Shown here: one piece after another, positions 33,248 through 42,588 of the stretch
Layout of the letters: each line of letters opens with the position of its first letter
How positions within the stretch are numbered: position 1 is the first letter of the stretch
Assembly: GCF_004136635.1 (NCBI RefSeq)
Contig: NZ_NOIU01000001.1
Span: 1,020,930-1,084,929 of the forward strand
From: Rothia halotolerans
Lineage (GTDB): Bacteria > Actinomycetota > Actinomycetes > Actinomycetales > Micrococcaceae
Length of the DNA: 64,000 nucleotides
Direction of reading: 5' to 3'
Position numbers and translations under genes: made by a program
Notes under the pieces: generated by a model
Told to the model about the DNA's origin: nothing
The model's input: the letters and a program-made list of their open reading frames with translations, nothing else
Database searches by the model: none

Positions 33248-33352
33248 ATGTGCCTGGCGCCGGTGGCCTCGTCCGCCGCTCGACCATCGATCCCGTGCCG
33301 GCACCCCACGTTCCCATCTCCGCAGCGGCGCATCGACCATGAAAACGGGTGA
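33248..33352 (+). CDS. Possible 34-codon leaderless upstream ORF
   Basis: TAGGTT (33236-33241) ends 6 nt before ATG 33248, the spacing seen at other leaderless genes here. The ORF encodes 34 residues starting MCLAPVASSAARPS and ends 3 nt before the GTG start of the BCCT transporter. It may be a leader peptide linking translation of the transporter to the upstream ORF; coding bias is not strong. Confidence 0.35.
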   Translation: MCLAPVASSAARPSIPCRHPTFPSPQRRIDHENG

Positions 33353-33355
33353 CGA

Positions 33356-34927
33356 GTGTCCGTCCAGACCACGTCCAAGCCAGATCTCGAGAACGGAGAC
33401 GACGCCGTTCCCGCGCCGCCGCGGACCGACCGCTGGGTCACCGGCATCAGCGCCGGGGCCCTCGGCGCCTTCGTCCTCGGCGCGATCATCTTCCCCGAGA
33501 CCGTCAGCTCCTGGGTCGACGCCGGGCTGAGCGCCTCCGCCCGCTGGTTCGGCCCCTACTGGCAGGTGCTCCTCCTGGTCACCTTCCTGGTGGCCATCGT
33601 GCTGGCCTTCACGCCCTGGGCCCGCGCCCGGCTGGGCGGGACCTCGACGCCGGAGTTCGGCCGCTTCAAGTGGGTCGCCATGGTCATGAGCACCCTGCTG
33701 GCCGGCGGCGGGGTCTTCTGGGCCGCCGCCGAGCCGGTGAACCACCTGGTGACCACCCCGCCGCACTTCGAGGGGGAGGTCTCCGACCCCGTCCAGGCGG
33801 GGTACACCGCGCTCGCGCAGAGCTTCGTCCACTGGGGCTTCCTCGCCTGGGCGATCATCGGCTCGCTGGGCACGATCGTGATGATGTACGGCGTGCAGAA
33901 GGGCATGCCGCTGCGTCCCCGCACCCTGCTCTACCCGATCATGGGGGCCAAGGTGGCCCGGCACTGGATCGGCGCCGCGGCGGACATCGTGTCCATCATC
34001 GCCATGGTGGCCGGCACGGTCGGGCCGATCGGCTTCCTGGGGCTTCAGGTCTCCTACGGGCTCTCCGCATTCTTCGGGGTGCCCGACGTCTACCTGACGC
34101 AGCTGCTCGTGATCGCCGTGCTCGTCGCGGTCGCGTGCGCCTCGGTGATCTCCGGGCTCGGGCGGGGGATCCAGATCCTCAGCCGGGCCAACATCTGGCT
34201 CGCCGTGGCCCTGATGGCGCTCATCCTGGTGCTCGGCTCGGCCTGGTACATCGTGCGGTCCTTCGTGGGAGGGCTCGGCGTCTATGCCCAGAACTTCCTC
34301 GGCACCACGCTCTACCAGGGCGACGCCGCGTGGCTCTCACAGTGGACCCTCTTCTTCTTCGGCTGGTTCCTGGGCTACGCGCCGCTGATGGCGATCTTCA
34401 TCGCGCGGATCTCCCGCGGGCGCACCGTGCGGGACCTCATCGTGAGCACCACGGTGCTGCCGCCGCTGGTCAGCTGCCTCTGGTTCACGGTCCTGGGCGG
34501 CACCGGGATCATGTTCGAGCAGCGCTCGCCCGGCTCGATCTCCGGTCCCCTGGAGGAGTCCGGCCTGCCCGCGGCGGTCATGGCGATCTCCTCCCAGCTG
34601 CCGCTGACCCTGCTGGTGGGAGGGGCCTTCCTCCTCCTCACCATCGTCTTCGTCGCCACGACGGCGGATTCGATGTCCTACAGCATCGCCCAGGCCTGCT
34701 CGCCGGTCGACGAGCCGTCCACCTCGCAGCGCGTCCTGTGGGCGGTGATCATGGGGCTCGCCGCCGCCGTGCTGATCTCGATCGGCGACGGCGGGATCAA
34801 CGCGCTGCAGTCCTTCATCGTGGTCACCGCCGTCCCGGCGGGCTTCCTCATGCTCCCTGCGGTGTGGGCGGCGCCGATGTACGTGCGCCGGCTGGCGAAG
34901 GAGCAGGGGATCGGCGGGACGCGGTAG
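33356..34927 (+). CDS. BCCT family betaine/carnitine/choline transporter
   Basis: Secondary transporter of 523 aa with 12 predicted helices. Family features include STLLAGGGVFWAAAEPVNHL in helix 4, SFVHWGFLAWAIIGSLG, and the Trp-rich helix 8 region (LSQWTLFFFGWFLGYAPLMA), whose aromatic residues form the quaternary-amine box in this family. The GTG start at 33356 overlaps GGGTGA as ribosome site. Substrate is probably a trimethylammonium osmolyte. No regulator is adjacent. Confidence 0.92.
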   Translation: MSVQTTSKPDLENGDDAVPAPPRTDRWVTGISAGALGAFVLGAIIFPETVSSWVDAGLSASARWFGPYWQVLLLVTFLVAIVLAFTPWARARLGGTSTPEFGRFKWVAMVMSTLLAGGGVFWAAAEPVNHLVTTPPHFEGEVSDPVQAGYTALAQSFVHWGFLAWAIIGSLGTIVMMYGVQKGMPLRPRTLLYPIMGAKVARHWIGAAADIVSIIAMVAGTVGPIGFLGLQVSYGLSAFFGVPDVYLTQLLVIAVLVAVACASVISGLGRGIQILSRANIWLAVALMALILVLGSAWYIVRSFVGGLGVYAQNFLGTTLYQGDAAWLSQWTLFFFGWFLGYAPLMAIFIARISRGRTVRDLIVSTTVLPPLVSCLWFTVLGGTGIMFEQRSPGSISGPLEESGLPAAVMAISSQLPLTLLVGGAFLLLTIVFVATTADSMSYSIAQACSPVDEPSTSQRVLWAVIMGLAAAVLISIGDGGINALQSFIVVTAVPAGFLMLPAVWAAPMYVRRLAKEQGIGGTR

Positions 34928-35026
34928 GACCGCTGCACGGCTCGGCGGCCGGGGGCGGGGCCCGGCTTCCCCGGGGATCGCCCCACTATAGTGAGACGGG
35001 AATCACTACCGAAGCCGAGGAGAGAC

Positions 35027-35494
35027 ATGACCGTGAAGACCGCCGACCTCTACGACGACCTGGGCGAGGACATCCAGTCGCTGTCCCTGCAGATGCAGAA
35101 CCTCGGCGGCGTCGAGGCCTTCGAGGGACCCATCCGCACGGTCCGGTGCTTCGAGGACAACGCCCTGCTGAAGTCTGTGCTCTCCGAGCCGGGGGAGGGG
35201 CGGGTGCTCGTCGTCGACGCCGGGGGCTCCCTGAAGCGGGCGGTGATGGGGGACATGATCGCCGAGCTCGCGCGGGGCAACGGCTGGGCCGGCGTCGTCA
35301 TCTTCGGCGCGATCCGGGACCGGGAGGAGATCGCCCGGACCGCGATCGGGGTCAAGGCCCTCGGGAGCAACCCCCGCAAGAGCACCAAGACCGGCGCGGG
35401 GGAGAAGGACGTGACGCTGACGGTGGACGACGTCGTCTTCGCCCCCGGCAAGCGGCTCTACAGTGACGCGGACGGGATCCTCGTGGAGCGCTGA
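35027..35494 (+). CDS. rraA: RraA family protein (regulator of RNase E activity A type)
   Basis: RraA-fold protein of 155 aa. Conserved blocks: EAFEGPIRTVRCFEDNALLK, VLVVDAGGSLKRAVMGDMIA, GWAGVVIFGAIRD. The G-D-x3-E and R-D positions of the metal-dependent aldolase site are present in recognisable form (GDMIAELARGNGW). In E. coli RraA inhibits RNase E; in other bacteria homologues act as aldolase/decarboxylases. TATAGT at 34986-34991 is a good -10 and GAGGAGAG precedes the ATG at 35027. Confidence 0.88.
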   Translation: MTVKTADLYDDLGEDIQSLSLQMQNLGGVEAFEGPIRTVRCFEDNALLKSVLSEPGEGRVLVVDAGGSLKRAVMGDMIAELARGNGWAGVVIFGAIRDREEIARTAIGVKALGSNPRKSTKTGAGEKDVTLTVDDVVFAPGKRLYSDADGILVER

Positions 35495-35620
35495 TCCCGG
35501 GACGGCCCGCAGGGGGCGGGCGGTCCGCCGGTGAGCCGGGGCCGGGGTCGGGGAAGAGGCTGGGGCCGGGGGAGAGAGCGGGCGGCCCACCCCCTCCGCG
35601 TCACCCCCTAGGGTGGAGGG

Positions 35621-37582
35621 ATGATCACCTCGCGCCCGCCGCACCGCCCACGCACCCGCCCGATCGCGCTCTCGGCGCTCGCCGTGCTCGGCGTCACCGC
35701 CGCGCTCAGCGGCTGCTCGCCCGATGACGGGCGCGAGACCGCCGAGCGGCTCGCCCAGGCCCTCTCCGGGCGCTCGCTGGACGGCGTCGACGTCGCGCCC
35801 TCCGACGCCGGCGGGCAGGACCCCTCCGGCAGGGTCGCGGACGTCCTCGAGCAGATGCCCGGGGACCCGGAGGTATCCCTGGCCGAGTACTCCGCCGGCG
35901 ACGGCGGCGGGACCGCACGGCTGGACTGGACCTGGGAGCTCTCCGAGGACGCCTCCTGGACGTACCGGACCGAGGCGACGCTCGAGCAGGGCGAGGACGG
36001 CTGGACCCTGGACTACTCCCCGGACCTGCTGGCCCCCGGGTTGCGGCAGGACGAGGTCCTCGGGCTGTCCCGCGCCTCCGCCGAGCGCGGGAGGATCCTC
36101 GACGCCCACGGCGTCGCTCTCATGAACGACCGGCCGGTGCACCGCGTGGGGGTCGACAAGGAGGGGCTGAGCGAGGAGGAGGCCGAGCGCAGCGCCCGCG
36201 CGCTCGCCGACGTGCTGGACATCGACGCCGGGCAGTACGCGCAGCAGGTCGCCGGCTACGGGGATGAGGCCTTCGTGGAGGCGCTCGCGCTGCGCGAAGA
36301 CGACTACCGCGAGGTCGCGCAGCGGATCGGCGACGTCGACGGCGCGCACGTCGTCGACGACACCATGCCGCTGGCCCGGGAGCGCGGCTACGCGACGGGG
36401 GTCCTGGGCAGCGTCGGCGAGGCGAGCGCGGAGGACATCGAGGCCTCCGACGGCGAGCTCGCGGCAGGCGACGTGCTCGGCCGCGGCGGCCTGCAGGAGG
36501 CGTACCAGGACGAGCTGAGCGGGACCGACGGCTACGTCGTCTCCGCGGTGCCCGACGGCGGCCCGGACGGCGAGGGCGAGTCCACCGGGCAGGCGCGGCC
36601 CCTCGAGACGGTGGAGCAGCAGGATGGGGAGGACCTCACCACCACCCTGGACGAGCGCTACCAGACCGCCGCGCAGAAGGTGCTGGAGGACGTCGAGTCG
36701 CCCTCGGCGGCCGTCGTCGTCAGGCCCTCCACCGGGGAGGTCCTGGCCGCGGCCGACGGCCCCGACTCCGAGGGGTACGGCACCTCGCTGCTGGGCCAGT
36801 ACGCGCCGGGCTCGGTGTTCAAGCTGGCCACCGCCGCCGGCCTGCTGGAGCAGGGGAAGGACCCCGACTCGCCGGTGCAGTGCACGCCGGACATCACGGT
36901 CGACGGCCGCGAGTTCAGCAACGCGAGCACCTACCTGCCGGACCACACCGGCGAGATCAGCCTGCGGGAGGCGATGGCGCAGTCCTGCAACACCGCCTTC
37001 ATCGCCGAGCACGAGGAGCTCTCCCAGGCCGAGCTGGCCGACGCCGCGCGCTCGCTGGGCTTCGGGCAGGACCTCGACCTGGGGATCGACGCCTTCGGCG
37101 GCTCCATCGGTGAGGAGGACTCCGGAGCCGAGCACGCCGCGTCGATGATCGGCCAGGGCCGGGTGCTGACCTCGCCGCTGGGCATGGCCGTGATGGCCGC
37201 GAGCATCCAGAACGGCTCCGTGGTGCAGCCCGAGCTGGTGGCCGGGCACGAGCCGGAGGGGGAGCCCGCCGCGTCGTCGCTGAGCGAGGAGCAGTTCGGG
37301 CAGCTGCGCGAGATGATGCGCTCGGTGGTCACCGACGGCCATCTGACCGTGCTGCAGGATGTGCCGGGCGAGCCGGTCGGTGGCAAGACCGGCACGGCCG
37401 AGTACGGCGACGAGACCCCGCCCCGCACGCACTCCTGGGTGGTGGCCGTGCAGGGCGACCTCGCCGTGAGCGTCTTCGTGGAGGACGGGGACTACGGCGC
37501 GGTCACCGGCGGGCCGGTGATGGAGGACCTGCTGACCCGGCTGGCGGACCTGCCCGAGCCGGAGAGCGCCGGCCAGGGCTAG
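35621..37582 (+). CDS. Penicillin-binding lipoprotein (PBP2a-like class B transpeptidase)
   Basis: Peptidoglycan DD-transpeptidase of 653 aa anchored as a lipoprotein: the lipobox is AALSGC with C32. Residues ~40-150 are an NTF2-like MecA N-terminal domain, ~155-330 the PBP dimerisation domain, ~345-640 the transpeptidase. Active-site motifs are SVFK (S398, K401), SCN (S455-N457) and KTGT (K589). The order matches actinobacterial PbpLipo and staphylococcal PBP2a. TAGGGT ends 6 nt before the ATG and GGAGGG lies in the same gap, so it may be read from a leaderless mRNA. Confidence 0.93.
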   Translation: MITSRPPHRPRTRPIALSALAVLGVTAALSGCSPDDGRETAERLAQALSGRSLDGVDVAPSDAGGQDPSGRVADVLEQMPGDPEVSLAEYSAGDGGGTARLDWTWELSEDASWTYRTEATLEQGEDGWTLDYSPDLLAPGLRQDEVLGLSRASAERGRILDAHGVALMNDRPVHRVGVDKEGLSEEEAERSARALADVLDIDAGQYAQQVAGYGDEAFVEALALREDDYREVAQRIGDVDGAHVVDDTMPLARERGYATGVLGSVGEASAEDIEASDGELAAGDVLGRGGLQEAYQDELSGTDGYVVSAVPDGGPDGEGESTGQARPLETVEQQDGEDLTTTLDERYQTAAQKVLEDVESPSAAVVVRPSTGEVLAAADGPDSEGYGTSLLGQYAPGSVFKLATAAGLLEQGKDPDSPVQCTPDITVDGREFSNASTYLPDHTGEISLREAMAQSCNTAFIAEHEELSQAELADAARSLGFGQDLDLGIDAFGGSIGEEDSGAEHAASMIGQGRVLTSPLGMAVMAASIQNGSVVQPELVAGHEPEGEPAASSLSEEQFGQLREMMRSVVTDGHLTVLQDVPGEPVGGKTGTAEYGDETPPRTHSWVVAVQGDLAVSVFVEDGDYGAVTGGPVMEDLLTRLADLPEPESAGQG

Positions 37583-37702
37583 GCGGGTCCCGGCCGGAGG
37601 CGGGTCCGGACGCTGGTCCGGGGTTCGGCCGCCGGTCTGCTCCGGCCGCCGGCCCGGTCCCGCGGCGGCCGCACCGGGCCCTCGGCGACCGCCCCCAGCG
37701 CC

Positions 37703-38086
37703 TCAGCTGTTGGGCAGGGTCGCCAGCGCGTCGATCTCCACCAGCGCCCCCGGGCGGGCCAGCGCGCTCACCACGCTGACGACGAGGGCGGTGCGGTGCC
37801 CGCCCCACACCTGCAGGGCCGCGGCGCTGACCCGCTGCACGTCGACGTTCTCGACGATCCGGATCCCCAGGCGGCCGACGTGGTCGCGGTCCGTCCCGAC
37901 GTCGTCGAGCACGGCCAGGACGTTGCGCATGGCCTGTACGGCCTGGGCCTCCGCACCCTCCAGGAGCTCGCCCGCGGCGGTGACGCCGTTCTGGCCGCCG
38001 ATCACCAGCAGGGGGCCCTGGAGGATCGTGGCCTGGTCGTAGTACTCCGAGCGGTGCAGGGCGTCCGGGTTCACGTGCTCGATCAC
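37703..38086 (-). CDS. Rid family (RidA/YjgF-like) protein
   Basis: Trimeric YjgF/YER057c/UK114-fold protein of 127 aa. The middle has NGVTAAGELLEGAEAQAVQA and the end ALVEIDALATLP, both in RidA-like positions. The arginine that in RidA holds the imine substrate appears to be replaced (alignment at HRTALVVSVV gives Val), so it may belong to a Rid subgroup without 2-imine deaminase activity. GTG start at 38086 overlaps the stop of the upstream SRPBCC gene (GTGA), showing translational coupling. Confidence 0.82.
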   Translation of the reverse strand: MIEHVNPDALHRSEYYDQATILQGPLLVIGGQNGVTAAGELLEGAEAQAVQAMRNVLAVLDDVGTDRDHVGRLGIRIVENVDVQRVSAAALQVWGGHRTALVVSVVSALARPGALVEIDALATLPNS

Positions 38087-38499
38087 GGGGCGTCCCCTCG
38101 CAGGGGGCTGACCTCTTCGAGGATGCCGCGCAGCCGGGCGAGGTCGTCGCGGACCATCGCGGCGTCGCGGCTGAAGGTCTCGTCGTCGACGCCGTCCTGG
38201 CGGATGGTGAACACGACCTCCGCGCCCTCGGGGTGGGGCAGCACGCGGAGCGGGTTGTAGACGGTCTCCCCGCTGGGAAGGAGGACCTCGTGGTCGAGGA
38301 CGCCGTAGGCGTTGCGCTCGACGAAGCGGACGGTGACGCGGCCCATGGGCGACTCGGTCACCAGCGAACTCCCCTCCCGGAGGACCTCCGACTGCGCCAG
38401 CCCGGCCGCCCAGCGCTGCATGTTGGCCGGCTCCGCCGCGAACTCGTAGACCTCTTCGGGGGAGCGCCTGATCACCACGCCGATGTGTTGACTGTCCAT
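38083..38499 (-). CDS. SRPBCC family protein
   Basis: Small START/Bet v1-fold protein of 138 aa, polyketide cyclase/dehydrase-like. It begins HIGVVIRRSPEEVYEFAAEP, the usual first strand and helix of the fold, followed by NMQRWAAGL. The C-terminal helix region RDDLARLRGILE closes the hydrophobic cavity. AAGGA is 9 nt before the ATG. It overlaps the Rid gene by four bases, so the pair probably acts on one pathway. Ligand unknown. Confidence 0.85.
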   Translation of the reverse strand: MDSQHIGVVIRRSPEEVYEFAAEPANMQRWAAGLAQSEVLREGSSLVTESPMGRVTVRFVERNAYGVLDHEVLLPSGETVYNPLRVLPHPEGAEVVFTIRQDGVDDETFSRDAAMVRDDLARLRGILEEVSPLRGDAP

Positions 38500-38672
38500 G
38501 AACCCATCCTTGTCCCCGGCGGGCCGCGGGGCAAGGGGCGGCGGCCGGCGTGACCGTCGGCGGCGGGCCGGGGCCGCGGCGCTCCCGCGGTGGCCCGGAC
38601 CGGCCGCGGCCGCACCGCCTCAGCCGCGCCGGCCCGGCCGTGCGGCGCCGGCTGGATGCGGCGGCCCCGGAC

Positions 38673-40538
38673 TCAGTCCTCGATGACGGCGAGGACCTCG
38701 CCGGAGGCGACCGTGGCACCGGGCTCGCCCCGCAGGAGGACGAGGGTCCCGGAGCGGTGGGCGAGCACGGGCTGCTCCATCTTCATCGCCTCGAGCACCA
38801 GCAGCCGGTCCCCCGCCGCGACCCGTGCGCCCTCCTCGGCCAGCACGCTGGTCACCACCCCCTGCACGGGGGCGGTGAGCCGGTCCGCCGGGGAGCCCGG
38901 CAGGTCGGCGTCGGGCACGGCGCCGGGGGCCGCCGGCCTCAGGGCGGGAGGCACCGGGAGGCGGACCCGCCGTCCCGCCAGCTCGACGACGCCGGGCTCG
39001 GGCGGCCCCGCGGTCGGGGTGGCCGGGGCGAGATCGCGCGCGAACTCCGTCTCGATCCAGCGGGTGTGCACGGCGAATCCCGGGGCGCCCGCGGCGTCGG
39101 CGTGCTCCGTCTCAGCTCCTCCGGGGCCCGGCAGGTCGGCGCCGGCCCCTCCGGACGACGCAGCCCCCGACGCCCCGGGGGCTTCCGGCGCCCCGGAGAC
39201 CTCCGACCCTCCGGCCGCCCCCGGCCCGGCGGCGAGCTCGGGTGCGAAGGCCGCCTCCTCGAGCACCGCGCGGTGGAAGGGCAGCACGGTGGGGACGCCC
39301 TCGACGACCAGCTCCCCCAGCGCCCGGCGGGAGCGGCGCAGCGCCTGCTCGCGGGTCGCACCGGTGACCACGAGCTTGGCGATCAGCGAGTCGAACGCGC
39401 CGGAGACGGCGTCGCCGGCCCGGACCCCGGCGTCGACGCGCACGCCCGGACCCTGCGGGAGGTCGAAGCGGGTGATCATCCCGGGGGAGGGCAGGAAGTC
39501 CCGGCCCGGGTCCTCGCCGTTGATGCGGAACTCGAAGGAGTGCCCGCGGATCTCCGGATGGCCGGGCGCGAGCCGCTCCCCGCGGGCGATGCGCAGCTGC
39601 TCGGCGACCAGGTCCAGCCCCGCGACCTCCTCGGAGACCGGGTGCTCGACCTGCAGGCGCGTGTTGACCTCCAGGAAGCTGATGGTGCCGTCCCGGCCCA
39701 CCAGGAACTCGCAGGTCCCCGCCCCGACATACCCGGCCTCGCGCAGCAGGGCCTCCGAGGCACGGTAGAGCTCGCGCTCCTGGCCCTCGGTCAGGAACGG
39801 CGCGGGCGCCTCCTCGACCAGCTTCTGGTTGCGCCGCTGCAGCGAGCAGTCGCGGGTGGAGACCACGACGACGGTCCCGTGCGTATCCGCCAGGCACTGC
39901 GTCTCGACGTGGCGCGGGGCGTCCAGGAACCGCTCCACGAAGCACTCGCCGCGGCCGAAGGCTGCGGTCGCCTCCCGCACCGCCGAGTCGAAGAGCTCCG
40001 GGATCTCCTCGCGGCGGCGGGCGACCTTGATGCCGCGCCCGCCCCCGCCGTGGGCCGCCTTGATCGCGACCGGCAGGCCGTGCTCGTCCGCGAAGTCCAG
40101 GACCTCCCGGGCCTCGCCCACCGGGTCCACGGTCCCCGGGGCGAGGGGCGCGCCGACCCTCTCCGCGATGCGCCGGGCCGAGACCTTGTCCCCCAGCGCC
40201 TCGATCGCGGCCGGCGGCGGGCCGATCCACGTCAGCCCGGCCTCGGCCACGGCGCGGGCGAACTCGGCGTTTTCGGAGAGGAAGCCGTAGCCGGGGTGCA
40301 CGGCGTCGGCGCCCGTCCGGTGGGCCGCCTCGAGGATCTTCCCGATCGCCAGGTACGACTCCGCGGCGGTGGCGCCGCCCAGCGGGACCGCCTCGTCGGC
40401 CATCTCCACGTGGAGGGCGCCGCGGTCCGGGTCGGCGTAGACGGCCACGGTGGCCAGCCCCTCGTCCCGGGCCGTGCGGATCACCCGCACCGCGATCTCG
40501 CCGCGGTTGGCGATCAGGACCTTGGTGAATCCCGTCAT
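38673..40538 (-). CDS. Biotin carboxylase fused to biotin carboxyl carrier (acyl-CoA carboxylase alpha type)
   Basis: 621-aa protein: biotin carboxylase N domain ([18 protein letters not shown]), ATP-grasp with [10 protein letters not shown] and [12 protein letters not shown], biotin carboxylase C domain, an Ala/Gly/Pro-rich linker (~430-480), and a C-terminal BCCP domain with the biotinylation motif EAMKM (K586). It carries out ATP-dependent carboxylation of biotin for a separate carboxyltransferase. No acyl-CoA beta subunit is in the window; the only carboxyltransferase-like genes nearby are pxpB and pxpC in the same gene block. AGGAGA is 7 nt before the ATG. Confidence 0.93.
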   Translation of the reverse strand: MTGFTKVLIANRGEIAVRVIRTARDEGLATVAVYADPDRGALHVEMADEAVPLGGATAAESYLAIGKILEAAHRTGADAVHPGYGFLSENAEFARAVAEAGLTWIGPPPAAIEALGDKVSARRIAERVGAPLAPGTVDPVGEAREVLDFADEHGLPVAIKAAHGGGGRGIKVARRREEIPELFDSAVREATAAFGRGECFVERFLDAPRHVETQCLADTHGTVVVVSTRDCSLQRRNQKLVEEAPAPFLTEGQERELYRASEALLREAGYVGAGTCEFLVGRDGTISFLEVNTRLQVEHPVSEEVAGLDLVAEQLRIARGERLAPGHPEIRGHSFEFRINGEDPGRDFLPSPGMITRFDLPQGPGVRVDAGVRAGDAVSGAFDSLIAKLVVTGATREQALRRSRRALGELVVEGVPTVLPFHRAVLEEAAFAPELAAGPGAAGGSEVSGAPEAPGASGAASSGGAGADLPGPGGAETEHADAAGAPGFAVHTRWIETEFARDLAPATPTAGPPEPGVVELAGRRVRLPVPPALRPAAPGAVPDADLPGSPADRLTAPVQGVVTSVLAEEGARVAAGDRLLVLEAMKMEQPVLAHRSGTLVLLRGEPGATVASGEVLAVIED

Positions 40539-40621
40539 CCTCGTCTCCTGTTCCTCTCGAAGGTGCCGGACCGCGGTGCCGCGGGCCGCGCGGACCCCAC
40601 CGTTCCCGACGTCGGCGCCGG

Positions 40622-41845
40622 TCAGTCCAGCCGCCCGACCGCCTCGCCCACGGCCTCCAGGGCCGCCTCGATGGTCTCCAGCCCGGTCGCGTAGGACATC
40701 CGGAAGAACGGCTCCGTGCCGTACGCCGAGCCCTGGATGACCGCCACGTTCGCGCTCTCCAGCAGGTACAGCGTGACGTCCTGGTCGTTCTCCAGCGTCC
40801 CGCCCTCCGGCGTGCGTCGCCCGATGAGCCCCGAGCAGCCCACGAACAGGTAGAAGGCGCCGTCCGGGACCACCGCCTCCAGGCCCTCGATCCCGGCGAT
40901 CATCTCCAGCGCCCGGTCCCGCCGCTGCCGGTAGACCTCCACGCAGCGGCTCACGCACTCCTGATCCCCCGTCAGCGCCGCGGCGGCCGCCGCCTGGCTG
41001 ATGGAGGAGGGGCAGGAGGAGGTCTGCGACTGCAGCAGGTTGACGGCCCGGATCAGCTCCGGGTCCCCGACGCCGTAGCCCAGCCGCCAGCCCGTCATCG
41101 CGTAGCTCTTGGAGACGCCGTTGACGGTGAAGACCCGGTCCCGGATCTCCGGCGCCGCCTCGGCGAGCCCGACCATCCGGCCCTCGCCGAAGTAGATCTC
41201 GTCGTAGATCTCATCGGTCAGCACCCGCACGTGCGGTGCTTCCCGGAGCACCTCGGCCAGCCCCTCCAGCTCCTTCCGGGAGTACGCGACGCCGGTGGGG
41301 TTGCCGGGGGTGTTGAGCACCAGCCACTTCGTCCGCTCCGTGATGGCCTCCCGCAGCAGCTCGGGGGTGAGCCGGTACCCGGCGGCCGGGTCCGTCTCCA
41401 CGATCACCGGCGTCCCGTCGTTGGCCCGCACCATGTCCGGGTAGGAGACCCAGTACGGGGCCGGGATGATCACCTCGTCGCCCTCGTCCAGCGAGGCGGT
41501 GAAGGCGAGGAAGATGATCTGCTTGCCGCCGCCGCCCACGGTGATCGCGGCGTCGGGGTACTCGACGCCGGAGGCGCGCAGCATCCGCTCGCGGATCGCC
41601 GCCCGCAGCTCCGGGGTGCCGTTGACCGAGGTGTACTTGGTCTCCCCGGCCTCGATCGCCGCGATCGCGGCGTCCTTGATGTGCCGCGGGGTGTCGAAGT
41701 CGGGCTCCCCCACGGTGAGGTCCAGGATGGGCCGGCCCTGGGCCTTCAGCTCCCGGACGCGGGCCGCCGCGGCGGTGCTGGGGGAGACCTTGATGCGCCG
41801 CACCCGGGAGGAGGGCGTGAAGGCGCTCGTTCCGGCGGAGGTCAT
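40622..41845 (-). CDS. PLP-dependent class I aminotransferase
   Basis: Fold-type I aminotransferase of 407 aa, aspartate aminotransferase (AspC-like, subgroup Ib) in appearance. Key features: [43 protein letters not shown], the cofactor Asp in [12 protein letters not shown] and the PLP lysine K246 in [17 protein letters not shown]. The start at 41845 overlaps the upstream aldolase stop (ATGA), so it is translated in step with it. In this operon it may transaminate an oxo acid made by the aldolase. Confidence 0.92.
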   Translation of the reverse strand: MTSAGTSAFTPSSRVRRIKVSPSTAAAARVRELKAQGRPILDLTVGEPDFDTPRHIKDAAIAAIEAGETKYTSVNGTPELRAAIRERMLRASGVEYPDAAITVGGGGKQIIFLAFTASLDEGDEVIIPAPYWVSYPDMVRANDGTPVIVETDPAAGYRLTPELLREAITERTKWLVLNTPGNPTGVAYSRKELEGLAEVLREAPHVRVLTDEIYDEIYFGEGRMVGLAEAAPEIRDRVFTVNGVSKSYAMTGWRLGYGVGDPELIRAVNLLQSQTSSCPSSISQAAAAAALTGDQECVSRCVEVYRQRRDRALEMIAGIEGLEAVVPDGAFYLFVGCSGLIGRRTPEGGTLENDQDVTLYLLESANVAVIQGSAYGTEPFFRMSYATGLETIEAALEAVGEAVGRLD

Positions 41846-42588
41846 GAGCGCGCCCCCAGACCGTGGTCGGGGTCCACGTCGTCGAGGTCGGTGGTGATGC
41901 CCTTGGCGCGCAGCACGTCGTGCAGGTTGCACAGGTCGATCGTGGTCCGCCCGGCCTTGTACTGGTCGATCAGGACGTTCTCGTTGTCCTCCCGCTCCTG
42001 GGAGAGCCGGGTGACGGTCCCGACCTCCTCCCGGCGGACCACGACGACGCCGTCCGCGTCGCCCACCACGGCGTCGCCGGGGTTGATCACCTGCCCGCCG
42101 AAGGTCACCGGCTGGTTGATGGGCCCGAGGGTCTCCTTGACCGTCCCCGTGATGGAGATGCTCCCGGAGAAGACCGGCAGCCCCAGCTCCCGCAGCGCCT
42201 GGGTGTCCCGCACGCCGCTGTCGGTGACCACCGCGGCGATGCCCTTGGCCTTGGCCGCGTTGCCGAGGACGTCGCCGAAGGTGCCCGCCTGGCCCATGCC
42301 CGCCGCGGAGACGATCAGGACGTCACCGGGCTGCGCGTAGTGGATGGCGACCTGCAGCATCAGGTTGTCCCGCGGGGCGCACACCACGGTGAACGCCGAG
42401 CCGGAGAAGCGCATGTCGTGGTCCACGGGCTTGATGCGGGAGTCGACGGCGCCGCGCCGTCCCTGCGCCTCGTGGATCGTGGCGCTGCCGAAGGCGCCGA
42501 GGGCCTCGAGCTCGCGCTGGTCGGCGCGCTCGATCTTGGTGGTGACGTGGGGCGGGCTGCTGAGCTGCGTCGTCGTGTTGGCGCTCAT
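41842..42588 (-). CDS. RraA/LigK-type aldolase-decarboxylase
   Basis: RraA-fold enzyme of 248 aa resembling 4-hydroxy-4-methyl-2-oxoglutarate / 4-carboxy-4-hydroxy-2-oxoadipate aldolases with oxaloacetate decarboxylase activity. Motifs: SATIHEAQGRRGAV, GDVLIVSAAGMGQAGTFGDV, then VVTDSGVRDTQALRELGLPV (the R-D metal/substrate pair) and INPGDAVVGDADGVVVV. It overlaps both neighbours by four bases (ATGA). It likely splits or decarboxylates a branched oxo-dicarboxylic acid to pyruvate or a related product. AGGAGAG precedes the ATG. Confidence 0.88.
   Translation of the reverse strand: MSANTTTQLSSPPHVTTKIERADQRELEALGAFGSATIHEAQGRRGAVDSRIKPVDHDMRFSGSAFTVVCAPRDNLMLQVAIHYAQPGDVLIVSAAGMGQAGTFGDVLGNAAKAKGIAAVVTDSGVRDTQALRELGLPVFSGSISITGTVKETLGPINQPVTFGGQVINPGDAVVGDADGVVVVRREEVGTVTRLSQEREDNENVLIDQYKAGRTTIDLCNLHDVLRAKGITTDLDDVDPDHGLGARS

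Noticed and set aside
35027..35494. Second LigK-type aldolase paired with the 41.8-kb gene
   Set aside because: The protein is short (155 aa) and closer to the RraA regulator type; the two genes are in unrelated contexts.
38673..40538. Essential acetyl-CoA carboxylase alpha subunit of fatty-acid synthesis
   Set aside because: It is possible from sequence, but the gene sits in the catabolic pxp block without a beta or epsilon subunit, so a pathway-specific role is preferred.
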